DNA of 64,000 bases, from assembly GCA_900472395.1 (NCBI GenBank), contig UCHV01000004.1, positions 224,855 through 288,854 of the forward strand, given 5' to 3'. A program made the translations under genes and the position numbers. Positions 1 to 8,327 of the stretch are shown here, piece after piece (the stretch's first letter is position 1; each line of letters starts with the position of its first letter). The notes beneath the pieces are model-generated. The model ran no database searches. It saw only the letters and a list, made by a program, of their open reading frames with translations, and had not been told where the DNA came from. This DNA is from Hyphomicrobiales bacterium. Lineage in GTDB: Bacteria; Pseudomonadota; Alphaproteobacteria; Rhizobiales; Rhizobiaceae.

Positions 1-659
1 CCCTGCTGCTCCAATTGGCCGAGGCCGTGTTTTTCGTAGGCTTCTTCGGTCGTCTCGACGATAAAGGTCGAAGTGTTTTCGTCGAATTTGTAGATATGCG
101 CCTGGAACCAGCCGTGCTCCGTGCGGCGAAAATCGAAGGTGAAAGCATCGAACAGTTTTTGCGTTCCCAGCCAGATGTAGCGGTTCGGACGAGTGACCAG
201 ATCCGGTTCGAACACCTGCGGATAGCGGTTTCGGATTTTCGAGTTGAAACCGTCCGAGGCGATGATCAGGTCCGCATCGGGGAAATCGAGATCGCTGCCG
301 ACATCTGTTTCGAACACCAGTTCCACACCCAGCGCCTCGCAACGGCGTTGCAGGATGTTCAGCAACTTCTTGCGGCCGATGCCGACGAAACCGTGGCCTG
401 TCGTGCGCTGGCGGGTGCCTTTGAAAAGCAGTTCGATATCGTCCCAGTGATTGAATGCGTCCTCGATTTCGGCAGCGCTTTCGGGATCCCATGCGCGCAT
501 GGACTGCATGGTTGCATCGGAAAACACCACGCCCCAGCCGAACGTATCGTAAGGCCGGTTGCGCTCCACCACCGAAATGGCATGGTCCGGGTTCTGCTTC
601 TTCATCAGAAGCGCGAAATAAAGCCCGGCAGGCCCGCCGCCGATGCAGACGATACGCAT
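1..659 (-). CDS. FAD-dependent monooxygenase, N-terminal part (salicylyl-CoA 5-hydroxylase-like)
   Basis: The gene runs off the left edge, so only about 219 N-terminal residues are visible. The protein opens with a dinucleotide-binding fold motif ([16 protein letters not shown], residues 1-16), followed by an acidic end of strand 2 (VVER) and later a second FAD motif ([12 protein letters not shown], about residues 128-139). This is the layout of group A flavoprotein hydroxylases. The segment GWGVVFSD after the first motif resembles the salicylyl-CoA 5-hydroxylase / 2-aminobenzoyl-CoA monooxygenase family, which is often fused to an old-yellow-enzyme domain; that part would lie outside the window. 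The ATG at 659 is preceded by AGGAAGGA. The gene is divergent from the OsmC gene across a 158-bp spacer that holds a palindrome. The monooxygenase class is secure; the substrate is inferred. Confidence 0.75.
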   Translation of the reverse strand, partial: MRIVCIGGGPAGLYFALLMKKQNPDHAISVVERNRPYDTFGWGVVFSDATMQSMRAWDPESAAEIEDAFNHWDDIELLFKGTRQRTTGHGFVGIGRKKLLNILQRRCEALGVELVFETDVGSDLDFPDADLIIASDGFNSKIRNRYPQVFEPDLVTRPNRYIWLGTQKLFDAFTFDFRRTEHGWFQAHIYKFDENTSTFIVETTEEAYEKHGLGQLEQQ

Positions 660-699
660 AGCTGTTCCTTCCTCGCGCCAGTGATTGGCGGCCTTATTG

Positions 700-713
700 T
701 TTTAAGTTTAAAA
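700..713. promoter_or_regulatory. AT-rich perfect inverted repeat in a divergent promoter
   Basis: TTTTAA-gt-TTAAAA is a perfect 6-bp inverted repeat with a 2-bp spacer, in the 158-bp gap between the leftward monooxygenase and the rightward OsmC gene. It lies about 40 bp upstream of the monooxygenase start codon. Short AT-rich dyads like this are typical of MarR or TetR operators at aromatic catabolism genes. The regulator is not in the window, and the assignment is inference. Confidence 0.4.
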
Positions 714-817
714 TATATAGGTGAAGCGCGAAGCGTCAAGCGATATTCTCCCAGGCATTGACGCCGCGGCGGCATCGACGATAACGCCGGAATAGACAAT
801 TGAGGTGGGGAAGCGGG

Positions 818-1234
818 ATGGTCGATTTAAAGGTGAAATCGCGGCCGGTGGGTGCGCTGGCCAAGGTCGGCCGCCATGGCCACCCGTATCTGCTCAGCGA
901 GACGGGCGGCGAACTGGATGTGATCACCAGTGCTTCCATGCCGGGCTTCAATCCGTTGGACCTGCTTTATTCGTCACTCGCCGCATGCCTCGTTCTGAGT
1001 GCCCGCATTGCTGCGAGCCGGCTTGGCATACTGGAAAAGCTGGAAGAGGTTTCCGTGCATGTCACGGGGCAAAAAAGCGCCGGCGAACCGGCGCGGGTCG
1101 AAAGTTTCGATGTGAAATTCGAACTTTCGGGGGCTTTCGACGCGCGCGAGCGCGCCGATATCATTCATATGGCAGAGGAAATCTGCACGGTCAGCAATAC
1201 GCTGCTGGCAACACCCCGTATCCGCATCGTCTGA
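818..1234 (+). CDS. OsmC family protein
   Basis: A 138-residue OsmC/Ohr-type protein. These proteins are cytoplasmic thiol peroxidases or related redox proteins. Both characteristic cysteines are present: one in the helix after NPLDLL (SSLAACLVL) and one near the C-terminus (EEICTVSNTL). The motif SASMPGFNPLDLL is a good OsmC signature. The ATG at 818 was chosen because it has AGGTGGGG seven bases upstream; a TTG at 800 in frame would lack this. It is divergent from the monooxygenase and followed by a convergent BON gene. Because both cysteines are kept, peroxidase activity is plausible, but the substrate is unknown. Confidence 0.85.
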   Translation: MVDLKVKSRPVGALAKVGRHGHPYLLSETGGELDVITSASMPGFNPLDLLYSSLAACLVLSARIAASRLGILEKLEEVSVHVTGQKSAGEPARVESFDVKFELSGAFDARERADIIHMAEEICTVSNTLLATPRIRIV

Positions 1235-1240
1235 CGCCGG

Positions 1241-1738
1241 TTATACGTCGTCATCCGGAATATGACTGTCGACGCCGCCGGCGGTGATACGATTGACGAC
1301 TCGGCCGACGCCCGGCACGCGTTGGACGGTGGCGACGATGCGGCGGATGAGTGCTTCGTCATCGACCATGCCTTCCAGCACGACCGTCGTGTCATCGACA
1401 TGCAGGTCGATCATTTCCATTTGAAGGTCTTCAAGATTGTCGAGCGCATCGCTGATGCGTTCCTCGAGATCGTCCTCGTTCTCGCGACCGACGGTCTCCG
1501 GCTGGCCACGGTCACGCAAGCGGTTTTCGGCGCCATCGGCCTCGATGCCATCGACACGGAAACCGCCATTTCGCTCGCGATCGAAATTGCCGGATGCACC
1601 GTATTCGCCATTGTCGGCGGGCTTGGAGGTTGCGCCGGGCTTGTCGGAATAAGGCCAGCCGTCGTCCAGGTTACGCGCTTCGTAATCGCGAAAATCCTCT
1701 TCGCGCGACAGGTCGTTTTCGCTTTTCTTCAATGCCAT
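1241..1738 (-). CDS. BON domain-containing protein
   Basis: 165 residues. The first 90 or so are strongly charged and low in complexity (many D, E, R, N), with no signal peptide. The C-terminal part, about residues 90-155, matches a BON domain: ERISDALDNLEDLQ, then DDTTVVLEGMVDDEALIRRIVATVQRVPGVGRVVNRI. BON domains are thought to bind membranes or peptidoglycan, usually in the periplasm; the lack of a secretion signal makes this a cytoplasmic variant. The gene is single, in the same direction as the following deformylase-like gene 66 bp upstream of its start. Function unknown. Confidence 0.8.
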   Translation of the reverse strand: MALKKSENDLSREEDFRDYEARNLDDGWPYSDKPGATSKPADNGEYGASGNFDRERNGGFRVDGIEADGAENRLRDRGQPETVGRENEDDLEERISDALDNLEDLQMEMIDLHVDDTTVVLEGMVDDEALIRRIVATVQRVPGVGRVVNRITAGGVDSHIPDDDV

Positions 1739-1804
1739 GACAGCCTCCTGATAAAGATCTCGGGAGGCATAACGTTCAGGTCGGCGGATTGTTCTAAGCT
1801 CTCA

Positions 1805-2302
1805 TCAGCCTCGTGCTGCTTTTTCCCATTTCTTGACCAACCGGTCGCGCTTCAGTCGCGATAGGCGCTTGAGCCAGAAGATGCCGTCGAGCTGGTCAAT
1901 CTCGTGCTGGATGCCGATGGCGAGAAAACCGTCGGCATCTTCTTCATGGGTATTGCCGCCGAGATCCTGATAGCGGAACCGGATCGTCTTCGGGCGCTCC
2001 ACCTCATCGGTTAAACCTGGCATTGAAACGCTGCCTTCCATATGCCGCATGGTCTCGTTCGATGACACGAGCACCTCAGGATTGGCATAGATGCGGACGC
2101 CATCTTCGGGCGAAAGCTCGATGACGGTCAGGCGCAGAAGCGTACCCACATGGGCGGCGGTGATGCCGACACCGGGAGCCGCGCGCATGGTTTCCAGAAG
2201 GTCGTCCGCGAGGGTGCGCAACTCGTCGTCGAAGGTTGTGACCAGCCGGCATGTCTGGCTAAGCATCGGGTCGGGATAGGACAGGATTTTCAGGCGTGTC
2301 AC
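1805..2302 (-). CDS. peptide deformylase-like protein with altered metal ligands
   Basis: 165 residues, the usual length for peptide deformylase, which removes formyl groups from nascent N-termini using Fe2+ held by one Cys and two His. The fold signatures are recognisable but changed in all three motifs. Motif 1 reads GVGITAAHVG, where the usual Gln is His. Motif 2 reads EGSVSMPG, where the metal-binding Cys is Ser. Motif 3 reads QHEIDQLDG, where the second His is Gln. I read these residues directly from the DNA at about 1890-1910 and 2030-2045. With two of three ligands replaced, standard deformylase activity is doubtful. The ATG start at 2302 gives MTRLKILSYPDP, typical of the family. It is likely a paralogue of a true def elsewhere in the genome. 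Confidence 0.85.
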   Translation of the reverse strand: MTRLKILSYPDPMLSQTCRLVTTFDDELRTLADDLLETMRAAPGVGITAAHVGTLLRLTVIELSPEDGVRIYANPEVLVSSNETMRHMEGSVSMPGLTDEVERPKTIRFRYQDLGGNTHEEDADGFLAIGIQHEIDQLDGIFWLKRLSRLKRDRLVKKWEKAARG

Positions 2303-2387
2303 GCGTCACCTTGGCGAGAAACTATCGGTTTTCATATCGGTCAAAACGAGGCTGGACCGTGCATTGGAATTGTTCTAGCAGATATCC

Positions 2388-2446
2388 GCGCAGCGCGGGA
2401 ACCAAACCCGGGCAGCTGCGCTATCCAGTTGTTGAAAATCGATTTT
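2388..2446 (+). promoter_or_regulatory. possible structured leader of mgtE
   Basis: The 206-bp gap upstream of mgtE holds GCGCAGC (2388-2394) pairing with GCTGCGC (2415-2421), with a nested GGG/CCC pair, then a palindrome AAAATCGATTTT (2435-2446) followed by more T. The two elements could be a transcribed leader with a stem and a T-tract. Mg2+ transporter genes are often controlled by RNA leaders, but I could not fit a known M-box fold. Confidence 0.3.
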
Positions 2447-2508
2447 TTGCTGCATATTCGCTGATCGACGAATGGCGGTAGGATTTTCCTGATGTTGAGG
2501 GCGGCCAT

Positions 2509-3924
2509 ATGACGAATATCGACGAAGATCGCCTTCGACCTGCGACCGATGACGTCCATGACGACATCTACGCCGAAAACGGTTCCGTGCGCGCCGACTT
2601 CCTGGCGATGGTCGGCGCAGCCATTGCTGACCGCGACGTCCTGTTCCTGCGCCAGAACGTTGCGCGCCTGCACGAATCGGAACTTGGCGACCTTTTGGAA
2701 TCCATCCAGCCGGACCAGCGTCTTGCTCTCGTCAGGTTGCTCGGCGACGATTTCGACCTGACGGCCCTGACCGAGGTCGATGAGGCGATCCGTCTGGAAA
2801 TCGTCGAGCAGATGCCGAACGCGCAGATCGCTGCGGCGATCGGCGATCTCGATTCGGATGATGCGGTCTACATTCTCGAGGATCTCGACAAGGAAGACCG
2901 TGAGGAAATCCTTGCCCAGTTGTCGTTCACGGAGCGCGTTCGGCTCAGCCGCGCGCTGGATTACCCGGAAAGCTCGGCCGGTCGCCGCATGCAGACCGAG
3001 TTCGTGGCCGTGCCTCCATTCTGGACGATAGGCCAGACCATCGATTACATGCGCGAAGAGGAAGACCTGCCGGAAAGTTTTACGCAGATTTTCGTCATCG
3101 ACCCGACTTTCAAGCTGCTCGGCGTCATCGATCTCGACCGCATCCTGCGCACCAAGCGGCAGGTGAAGATCGAGACGATCATGCGCGAGACCAATTACCC
3201 GATCCCGGCCGACATGGACCAGGAAGAGGCCGCGCAGCTTTTCGAACAATACGACCTTTTGTCCGCAGCCGTGGTGGATGACAACGGTCGTCTGGTCGGC
3301 GTGCTGACCATCGATGACATCGTCGACGTCATGCAGGAAGAAGCAGAAGAAGACATCATGCGCCTCGGCGGCGTGGGCGACGAAGAACTGTCGGATACGA
3401 TCATCGATACCTCGCGTTCGCGCGTGCCATGGCTGCTGGTCAATCTTGTCACCGCATTCTTGTCTGCCTCCGTCATCTCCCTGTTCGAGGCCACAATCGA
3501 GCAGGTGGTGGCGCTCGCTATCCTCATGCCGATTGTCGCTGGAATGGGCGGTAATGCGGGTTCGCAGACGATGACGGTAACGGTGCGAGCCTTGGCGACG
3601 CGCGATCTCGATATCCACAATGCCTGGCGCGTTGCACGCCGCGAAATCGGTGTCGGCCTCATCAATGGATGCCTGATCGGCACTTTGGTCGGCACGGTGG
3701 CCGGCATATGGTTTCACGATCCCCATATCGGTGGGCTGATTGCGACCGCCATGCTGATCAACATGTTCGCCGCTGCCGCCGGAGGCCTGATGGTGCCGAT
3801 CCTGCTCAACAGAGCTGGCGCCGACCCGGCCGTATCGTCCGCAGTGTTCGTAACCGCGATCACCGACACGACCGGATTTTTCTCGTTCCTTGGCCTTGCG
3901 ACGTGGTGGTTTGCGATCAGTTGA
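2509..3924 (+). CDS. mgtE: magnesium transporter MgtE
   Basis: 471 residues with the complete MgtE layout. An N-terminal acidic helical domain (about 30-145) holds repeats such as ALVRLLGDDFDL and DSDDAVYILEDL. Two CBS domains follow (about 150-275), then about five membrane helices from residue 300 to the end. The pore helix signature GMGGNAGSQTMTVTVRAL is present near residue 345. The protein is a homodimeric Mg2+ channel of the inner membrane that is gated by Mg2+ binding to the N and CBS domains. The ATG at 2509 has GAGGGCGG upstream. The 3' end is followed by a MerR gene in the same direction 63 bp away. Confidence 0.95.
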   Translation: MTNIDEDRLRPATDDVHDDIYAENGSVRADFLAMVGAAIADRDVLFLRQNVARLHESELGDLLESIQPDQRLALVRLLGDDFDLTALTEVDEAIRLEIVEQMPNAQIAAAIGDLDSDDAVYILEDLDKEDREEILAQLSFTERVRLSRALDYPESSAGRRMQTEFVAVPPFWTIGQTIDYMREEEDLPESFTQIFVIDPTFKLLGVIDLDRILRTKRQVKIETIMRETNYPIPADMDQEEAAQLFEQYDLLSAAVVDDNGRLVGVLTIDDIVDVMQEEAEEDIMRLGGVGDEELSDTIIDTSRSRVPWLLVNLVTAFLSASVISLFEATIEQVVALAILMPIVAGMGGNAGSQTMTVTVRALATRDLDIHNAWRVARREIGVGLINGCLIGTLVGTVAGIWFHDPHIGGLIATAMLINMFAAAAGGLMVPILLNRAGADPAVSSAVFVTAITDTTGFFSFLGLATWWFAIS

Positions 3925-3934
3925 AAGGCGAAAA

Positions 3935-3963
3935 TTGACTTGTACGTAAAGGTCAATTAGTTT
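3935..3963 (+). promoter_or_regulatory. promoter with MerR-type operator in the spacer
   Basis: TTGACT (3935-3940) and TAGTTT (3958-3963) are 17 bp apart and fit -35 and -10 boxes for the MerR gene that starts at 3988. A 22-bp imperfect palindrome spans 3935-3956 with arms TTGAC and GTCAA around a central TACGTA; only two of the eleven pairs mismatch. MerR-family regulators bind palindromes between -35 and -10, so this is a likely autoregulatory site. Confidence 0.6.
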
Positions 3964-3987
3964 TAGCGCTCTGAAAAGGGCAAGCAC

Positions 3988-4374
3988 GTGCACAAATATT
4001 ACAGCATTACGGAACTGACCCGCGAATTCGGCGTATCGACGCGGACCCTTCGTTTCTATGAGGATGAAGGGCTGATCCATCCCGAACGCCGCGGCCGCAC
4101 CCGCCTGTTTCGTGCCGCTGATCGCCGCCTCATTCAGGAAATTCTACGCGGCCGCCGCATCGGTTTCACCATCGCCGAGATCCGTGAAATCGTTCAGGTC
4201 TACAAGGAACCTCCGGGCGAGATGGGGCAGTTGAAGCTCCTGATGAAGCGCCTCGACGAAAAGCGCGAGGACCTGCGCCAGAAGCGCAAGGATATCGACG
4301 AAACCCTGGCGGAACTCGACAATGTCGAAGAGGCATGCCTGACGCGCCTTGCCGAAATTGGCGTCGGCACCTGA
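3988..4374 (+). CDS. MerR family transcriptional regulator
   Basis: 128 residues. The N-terminal winged helix-turn-helix is clear (YYSITELTREFGVSTRTLRFYEDEGLI, residues 4-30, then RGRTRLFRAADRRLIQEILRGRRIGFTIAEI). A long dimerisation coiled coil follows (about 75-115), and the tail has a single Cys (EEACLTRL). The short C-terminus argues against a large effector domain. It resembles the LiuR-like MerR proteins that control branched-chain amino acid and fatty acid breakdown, but no such genes lie nearby. The start is GTG at 3988 with AAAGGGC upstream. The palindromic promoter just upstream suggests autoregulation. Confidence 0.88.
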   Translation: MHKYYSITELTREFGVSTRTLRFYEDEGLIHPERRGRTRLFRAADRRLIQEILRGRRIGFTIAEIREIVQVYKEPPGEMGQLKLLMKRLDEKREDLRQKRKDIDETLAELDNVEEACLTRLAEIGVGT

Positions 4375-4405
4375 TATTTCCTTATCGCCGGACAGGCCTG
4401 ATCGC

Positions 4406-5395
4406 CTACCGGGCGCTGATGGAGCATTCCTGCGCCAGCGTCTGGATACGCGCGTCTGTCTGAGGGTTGATCTGACCCTGGTTCATCGGAACCAGCAGCG
4501 ATTGACGCTGCAGTCCTTCGCCGGTGCACGAACAGAACCGCTGACACATGCCGGCATCCTCGCCGCTGCCGACGCAACCGCTTTCACAGCTGCGAGTGTA
4601 ACTTGTCATAGGGTCCGGCGTTGGTGCTTGGTAAACCAGCGAAAACAGGTAGACGAGCCCAATCAGCATCGGCTGGTGGATCAGGTAAAATGCAAGACTG
4701 TGCTGTCCTGCCCGCTGGAGGATGTTGGGGGTCGTCTGCAGTGCGGCAAGCCCGCTCAACCAGCCCCGCTCAAGCGATAGTTTGCCGATGGCAATCCCCA
4801 TCAGAGGCGCCGCCAACCATGGAAACAGCGGAACGAAATCGTTGGACCGCGGTGGTGTCGCACCAAATCCCGTCCAGTTCAGGTAACGCGGGTTGAAGAA
4901 TTCGCTGCTGAACATACCGGGGTGGACGTAACCGTTGATATAGCCGGCCACAGCGATGCCGATGGCAAAAAGGGCGGTGAGCGCTGGTGGCAAACGCAGG
5001 AAGGCGAGGCCGATCAGGCCTGACAGCGCGATATTGTGCAGGATGCCGAAATGGATCCACTCATCGGGCAGAGCAAACAGGGTTCCAACGCTGATGATGA
5101 GAGCTGCACCGGCGACCATGCCGAAACGCTTGCCGAACGAGTGCCAGCGAATGGCCGGCAGATGCGCCAGCACGAGGCTGAAACCTGCCAGGAACAGGAA
5201 CGAACTGGCGATGCACCGCGCATAAAGCTTCCACGCACCCTGAGTGGCGGTCTCCGGCGCGATATAGCCAAAAAATCCGAGATCCCAGGTGAAATGATAG
5301 GAGGCCATCGCGATCAGGGCCAGACCGCGCAGCGTGTCGATCAAAAGGATGCGCGGCCTTTTCGCAGCGTCCGTCGAAATATGTTCAATTGCCAC
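4406..5395 (-). CDS. DUF1624 / heparan-alpha-glucosaminide N-acetyltransferase-like membrane protein
   Basis: 329 residues with about eight hydrophobic segments. The N-terminus RILLIDTLRGLALIAMASYHFTWDL is the family signature, with a conserved Asp-x-x-Arg-Gly and a His in the first membrane helix. Relatives are integral-membrane acyltransferases; the substrate in bacteria is unknown. The last 60 residues are odd: a soluble tail with six Cys (SCESGC, then CQRFCSC, then QECS), possibly disulfide-linked on the periplasmic side. The start is GTG at 5395. It is convergent with the MerR gene and shares strand with the DUF599 gene 27 bp upstream of its start. Confidence 0.8.
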   Translation of the reverse strand: MAIEHISTDAAKRPRILLIDTLRGLALIAMASYHFTWDLGFFGYIAPETATQGAWKLYARCIASSFLFLAGFSLVLAHLPAIRWHSFGKRFGMVAGAALIISVGTLFALPDEWIHFGILHNIALSGLIGLAFLRLPPALTALFAIGIAVAGYINGYVHPGMFSSEFFNPRYLNWTGFGATPPRSNDFVPLFPWLAAPLMGIAIGKLSLERGWLSGLAALQTTPNILQRAGQHSLAFYLIHQPMLIGLVYLFSLVYQAPTPDPMTSYTRSCESGCVGSGEDAGMCQRFCSCTGEGLQRQSLLVPMNQGQINPQTDARIQTLAQECSISAR

Positions 5396-5422
5396 GAAAA
5401 AGCTTTCCGACTCGATTTCGAT

Positions 5423-6127
5423 TCAGGGGCGCAGATCTTCCATCACCGCCAGACGCGCTTCTGAAAAATACTGGCGACGGGTCAGGGCGACGATGACGAT
5501 AATTGTCATCGCCATGAACATATAGGGCCCTGCGAACCAACCGAGATAGCCGATCGACAGAAAAAATGCCCGCAGGCCGGCATTGAAATGGCCTGCCGCG
5601 ATCGTATTCATCCGCACGACCTGATCGGCGGCGCGTTCGGCTGACTCGCGATTGCCGTTGGTCTCGTGCATCATCGGCAGCGCGCCAAAGAGAATGGTGC
5701 AATAGTTGAACAGCCGGTATGCCCAGCCAAACTTGAAGAAGGCATAACCGAAGATGATGGTGAGGCCCGCAACCTTCAGTTCGAACGACGTGCGGCCGCC
5801 ATAGGAAGCGATCGCCAGATCGCGAAACACGGCTTCGACCTGATCGGTGGCGCCCAGCAGGGCAAAACAGCCGCCGATGGCGAGGATCGACGTCGAGGCG
5901 AAAAACGCCGTCCCGTTCTGCAGCCCGGCAAGGATTTGCGTGTCGATCATTTTCAGATCGCGACTCAGCGAGTTGTAGATCCAGTTCTTGCGGCGTTCGG
6001 CCATCACGCGGTTCAGGCTCTGTCGCGGCAGATACTTTCCGCCCGAACCCGCGGAAAACCAGCTGTAGAGGGACCACAGCACGACGAACAGGACAAGGGC
6101 GATGTAGTCGGCATTCGACATGAGCAT
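5423..6127 (-). CDS. DUF599 family membrane protein
   Basis: 234 residues with four or five membrane segments (about 8-25, 75-95, 115-140, 190-225). The segments RRKNWIYNSLSRDLKMIDTQILAGLQNGTAFFASTSILAIGG and FKFGWAYRLFNYC are typical of DUF599 proteins, which are inner-membrane proteins of unknown role. There are two possible ATG starts at 6127 and 6121; neither has a strong ribosome binding site. The gene probably forms a two-gene unit with the DUF1624 gene downstream. Confidence 0.8.
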   Translation of the reverse strand: MLMSNADYIALVLFVVLWSLYSWFSAGSGGKYLPRQSLNRVMAERRKNWIYNSLSRDLKMIDTQILAGLQNGTAFFASTSILAIGGCFALLGATDQVEAVFRDLAIASYGGRTSFELKVAGLTIIFGYAFFKFGWAYRLFNYCTILFGALPMMHETNGNRESAERAADQVVRMNTIAAGHFNAGLRAFFLSIGYLGWFAGPYMFMAMTIIVIVALTRRQYFSEARLAVMEDLRP

Positions 6128-6345
6128 GACCGGATTGAAGGACCGAATTTCAACGAATTCTTCTGTAATGCGTCAGTTCGTCAGGCCCGGCAAGATGCAG
6201 GCTCGATCACGATCGTCCTATCCACATTGCGCCGGCGGATTTTTGATCCTATGTCGCTGCAACAGAACAGGATGTCGGGCGACCGCCGTAGTGCTTCATT
6301 GGCCGGGCGTAGCCTTGCACCAACATTATCCAGCTGTGGACCGCC

Positions 6346-7743
6346 ATGTTTCTTTCCGTATTCGACGTCTTCAAGATCGGCATCGGCCCTTCAAGCTCCC
6401 ACACGATGGGCCCGATGTCGGCCGCCAATCGTTTTCTCGAGCTGATCCTTTCGGACGACTGGCCGCGCCCCGCAGGTGCGCATGTGGCGTCGCTCAAGGT
6501 CAGCCTGCACGGCTCGCTTGCCTTTACCGGCATCGGCCATGGTACGGGAAGGGCGGTGGTGCTCGGGCTGATGGGCGAGGCGCCGCAAAGCGTCGATCCC
6601 GACCAGATGGATGCGATTATCTCCGAGGTCGAACGCACCGGCCGCGTCACGCCGTCTGGTCACCCGGCCTATGAGTTTCAGCCGAAGACCGATCTGATCT
6701 ATGACAAGAAGGTGCCTTTGCCGGGCCACGCCAACGGCATGGCGTTCGAAGCGCTCGACCGGGATGGTCGTCTGCTTCTGAAACGCGTCTATTATTCGAT
6801 CGGCGGCGGTTTCGTGGTGACGGATACCGAGCTCGAAGCCATGCGCGGACAGAAGAAGGTCAGTTCCGACCGCGTACCCTATCCCTTCTCGTCGGCGAAG
6901 GAAATGTTGGACATGGCTCGCGGTGCGGGCCTCAGCATTGCCGCCATGAAGCGCGCCAATGAAGAAACCAGGATGAGCCGCGCCGAACTGGATGAAGGTC
7001 TCGATCGCATCTGGGACGCCATGAGCCGTTGCATCGATCGTGGTCTGCAGGTCGACGGTATCATGCCAGGTGGTTTGAAAGTGCGCCGCCGCGCTCGTGC
7101 CATCCATGAGAAGCTTGAGGCCGAATGGCGCTCGAACCGCCTCAATCCGTTGCTCGCCAATGACTGGCTGTCCGTTTATGCCATGGCAGTGAACGAGGAG
7201 AACGCCGGTGGCGGCCGGGTCGTCACCGCGCCGACCAACGGTGCTGCGGGCGTGATCCCGGCAACAGTGCGTTATTTTCTGCATTTCCATGAGGATGCCA
7301 CGCGCGAAGACGTTCATACCTTCCTGCTGACGGCAGCGGCCGTTGGCGGCATCATCAAGCATAATGCCTCGATCTCGGGCGCCGAAGTCGGCTGTCAGGG
7401 CGAGGTCGGTTCGGCAGCGGCCATGGCTGCTGCAGGGCTGGCCGCCGTGATGGACGGTTCGCCGGAGCAGATCGAAAATGCCGCCGAAATCGCGCTAGAA
7501 CACCATCTCGGCATGACCTGCGATCCGGTCGCAGGCCTCGTGCAGGTTCCCTGCATCGAGCGCAATGCGCTGGGTGCCGTAAAGGCGGTGACCGCCGCCT
7601 CGCTGGCGATCAAGGGCGATGGAACACACTTTGTGCCGCTCGACGCCTGTATCGAGACCATGCGGCAGACCGGCAACGACATGAGCGAGAAATACAAGGA
7701 AACCTCGACCGGCGGCCTCGCCGTCAACGTCGTGGAATGCTGA
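6346..7743 (+). CDS. sdaA: L-serine ammonia-lyase (iron-sulfur type)
   Basis: 465 residues, the length of single-chain L-serine deaminases that convert serine to pyruvate and ammonia. The N-terminus [21 protein letters not shown] is the beta-domain signature. Three Cys that hold the [4Fe-4S] cluster are at 350 (GCQGEVG), 392 (MTCDPV) and 403 (PCIERNA); the 42 and 11 residue spacings are the same as in the E. coli enzyme. The motif [11 protein letters not shown] is also present. The ATG at 6346 is the only good start before the signature. It stands alone, divergent from DUF599 over 218 bp and followed by a DUF1489 gene in the same direction. Confidence 0.95.
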   Translation: MFLSVFDVFKIGIGPSSSHTMGPMSAANRFLELILSDDWPRPAGAHVASLKVSLHGSLAFTGIGHGTGRAVVLGLMGEAPQSVDPDQMDAIISEVERTGRVTPSGHPAYEFQPKTDLIYDKKVPLPGHANGMAFEALDRDGRLLLKRVYYSIGGGFVVTDTELEAMRGQKKVSSDRVPYPFSSAKEMLDMARGAGLSIAAMKRANEETRMSRAELDEGLDRIWDAMSRCIDRGLQVDGIMPGGLKVRRRARAIHEKLEAEWRSNRLNPLLANDWLSVYAMAVNEENAGGGRVVTAPTNGAAGVIPATVRYFLHFHEDATREDVHTFLLTAAAVGGIIKHNASISGAEVGCQGEVGSAAAMAAAGLAAVMDGSPEQIENAAEIALEHHLGMTCDPVAGLVQVPCIERNALGAVKAVTAASLAIKGDGTHFVPLDACIETMRQTGNDMSEKYKETSTGGLAVNVVEC

Positions 7744-7830
7744 GCGCGTGATTGCGGGCCTGTGGATGCAGACCTGCCATTCTGCTGCCGCGGCTTGACG
7801 CGGCTCGCTTATGGGTCTTGAAGCGAAGAC

Positions 7831-8268
7831 ATGGCACTTCATCTCGTCAAACTCTGCGTCGGCGCCGATTCCATTCAGGACTTGAGGGAATGGGTGGCTG
7901 AACGCTCCTTGAGCGCAATCGCCGCCGGGCTTGAGCCGCATTCGGTACACACGACCCGCATGGTTCCCAAGCGCGTCGAGGAATTGCTGGGCGGCGGATC
8001 GCTCTACTGGGTGATCAAGGGGCAGGTCATGGCCCGCCAGAAGCTGCTGGATATCGAGACCTTCACCGGAGGGGACGGCATCGGCCGTTGTCATCTCGTT
8101 CTTGGGCCTGAGGTCATCGAGACCATGCCCCAGCCCCGCCGTCCGTTTCAGGGATGGCGTTATCTGACAGCGGATGACGCTCCGACCGATCTCGGCAGTC
8201 TCGGCGAAGATGTGATGGCGCTGCCGGAAGACCTGCGGCGCGAACTCGCAGAACTCGGCCTTCTCTGA
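7831..8268 (+). CDS. DUF1489 family protein
   Basis: 145 residues, soluble, with no signal peptide. It begins MALHLVKLCVGADSIQDLREWV and contains HTTRMVPKRVEELLGGGSLYWVIKGQVMARQKLLDIETF, which I recognise as the alphaproteobacterial DUF1489 family. Such proteins have no known role. It lies 87 bp after sdaA in the same direction. A hairpin just after the stop codon separates it from a convergent small gene. Confidence 0.85.
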   Translation: MALHLVKLCVGADSIQDLREWVAERSLSAIAAGLEPHSVHTTRMVPKRVEELLGGGSLYWVIKGQVMARQKLLDIETFTGGDGIGRCHLVLGPEVIETMPQPRRPFQGWRYLTADDAPTDLGSLGEDVMALPEDLRRELAELGLL

Positions 8269-8269
8269 A

Positions 8270-8300
8270 ACGAAAGAAGCGCGCCACAAGGACGCGCTTC
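8270..8300 (-). terminator. terminator hairpin between convergent genes
   Basis: GAAGCGCG (8276-8283) pairs with CGCGCTTC (8293-8300) with a nine-base loop. Read on the minus strand the stem is followed by TTTCGTTTC, so it most likely ends the small gene transcribed from 8597 and may also slow transcripts from DUF1489. Confidence 0.6.
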
Positions 8301-8327
8301 ATAACTCTTGCGACAATCTGCAGCCGT

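Noticed and set aside
2341..4080. A 579-codon open frame on the minus strand over mgtE
   Set aside because: It is the antisense shadow of mgtE, caused by high GC codon bias; its residues are low-complexity and His/Asp/Arg-rich, whereas the plus strand gives a complete MgtE.
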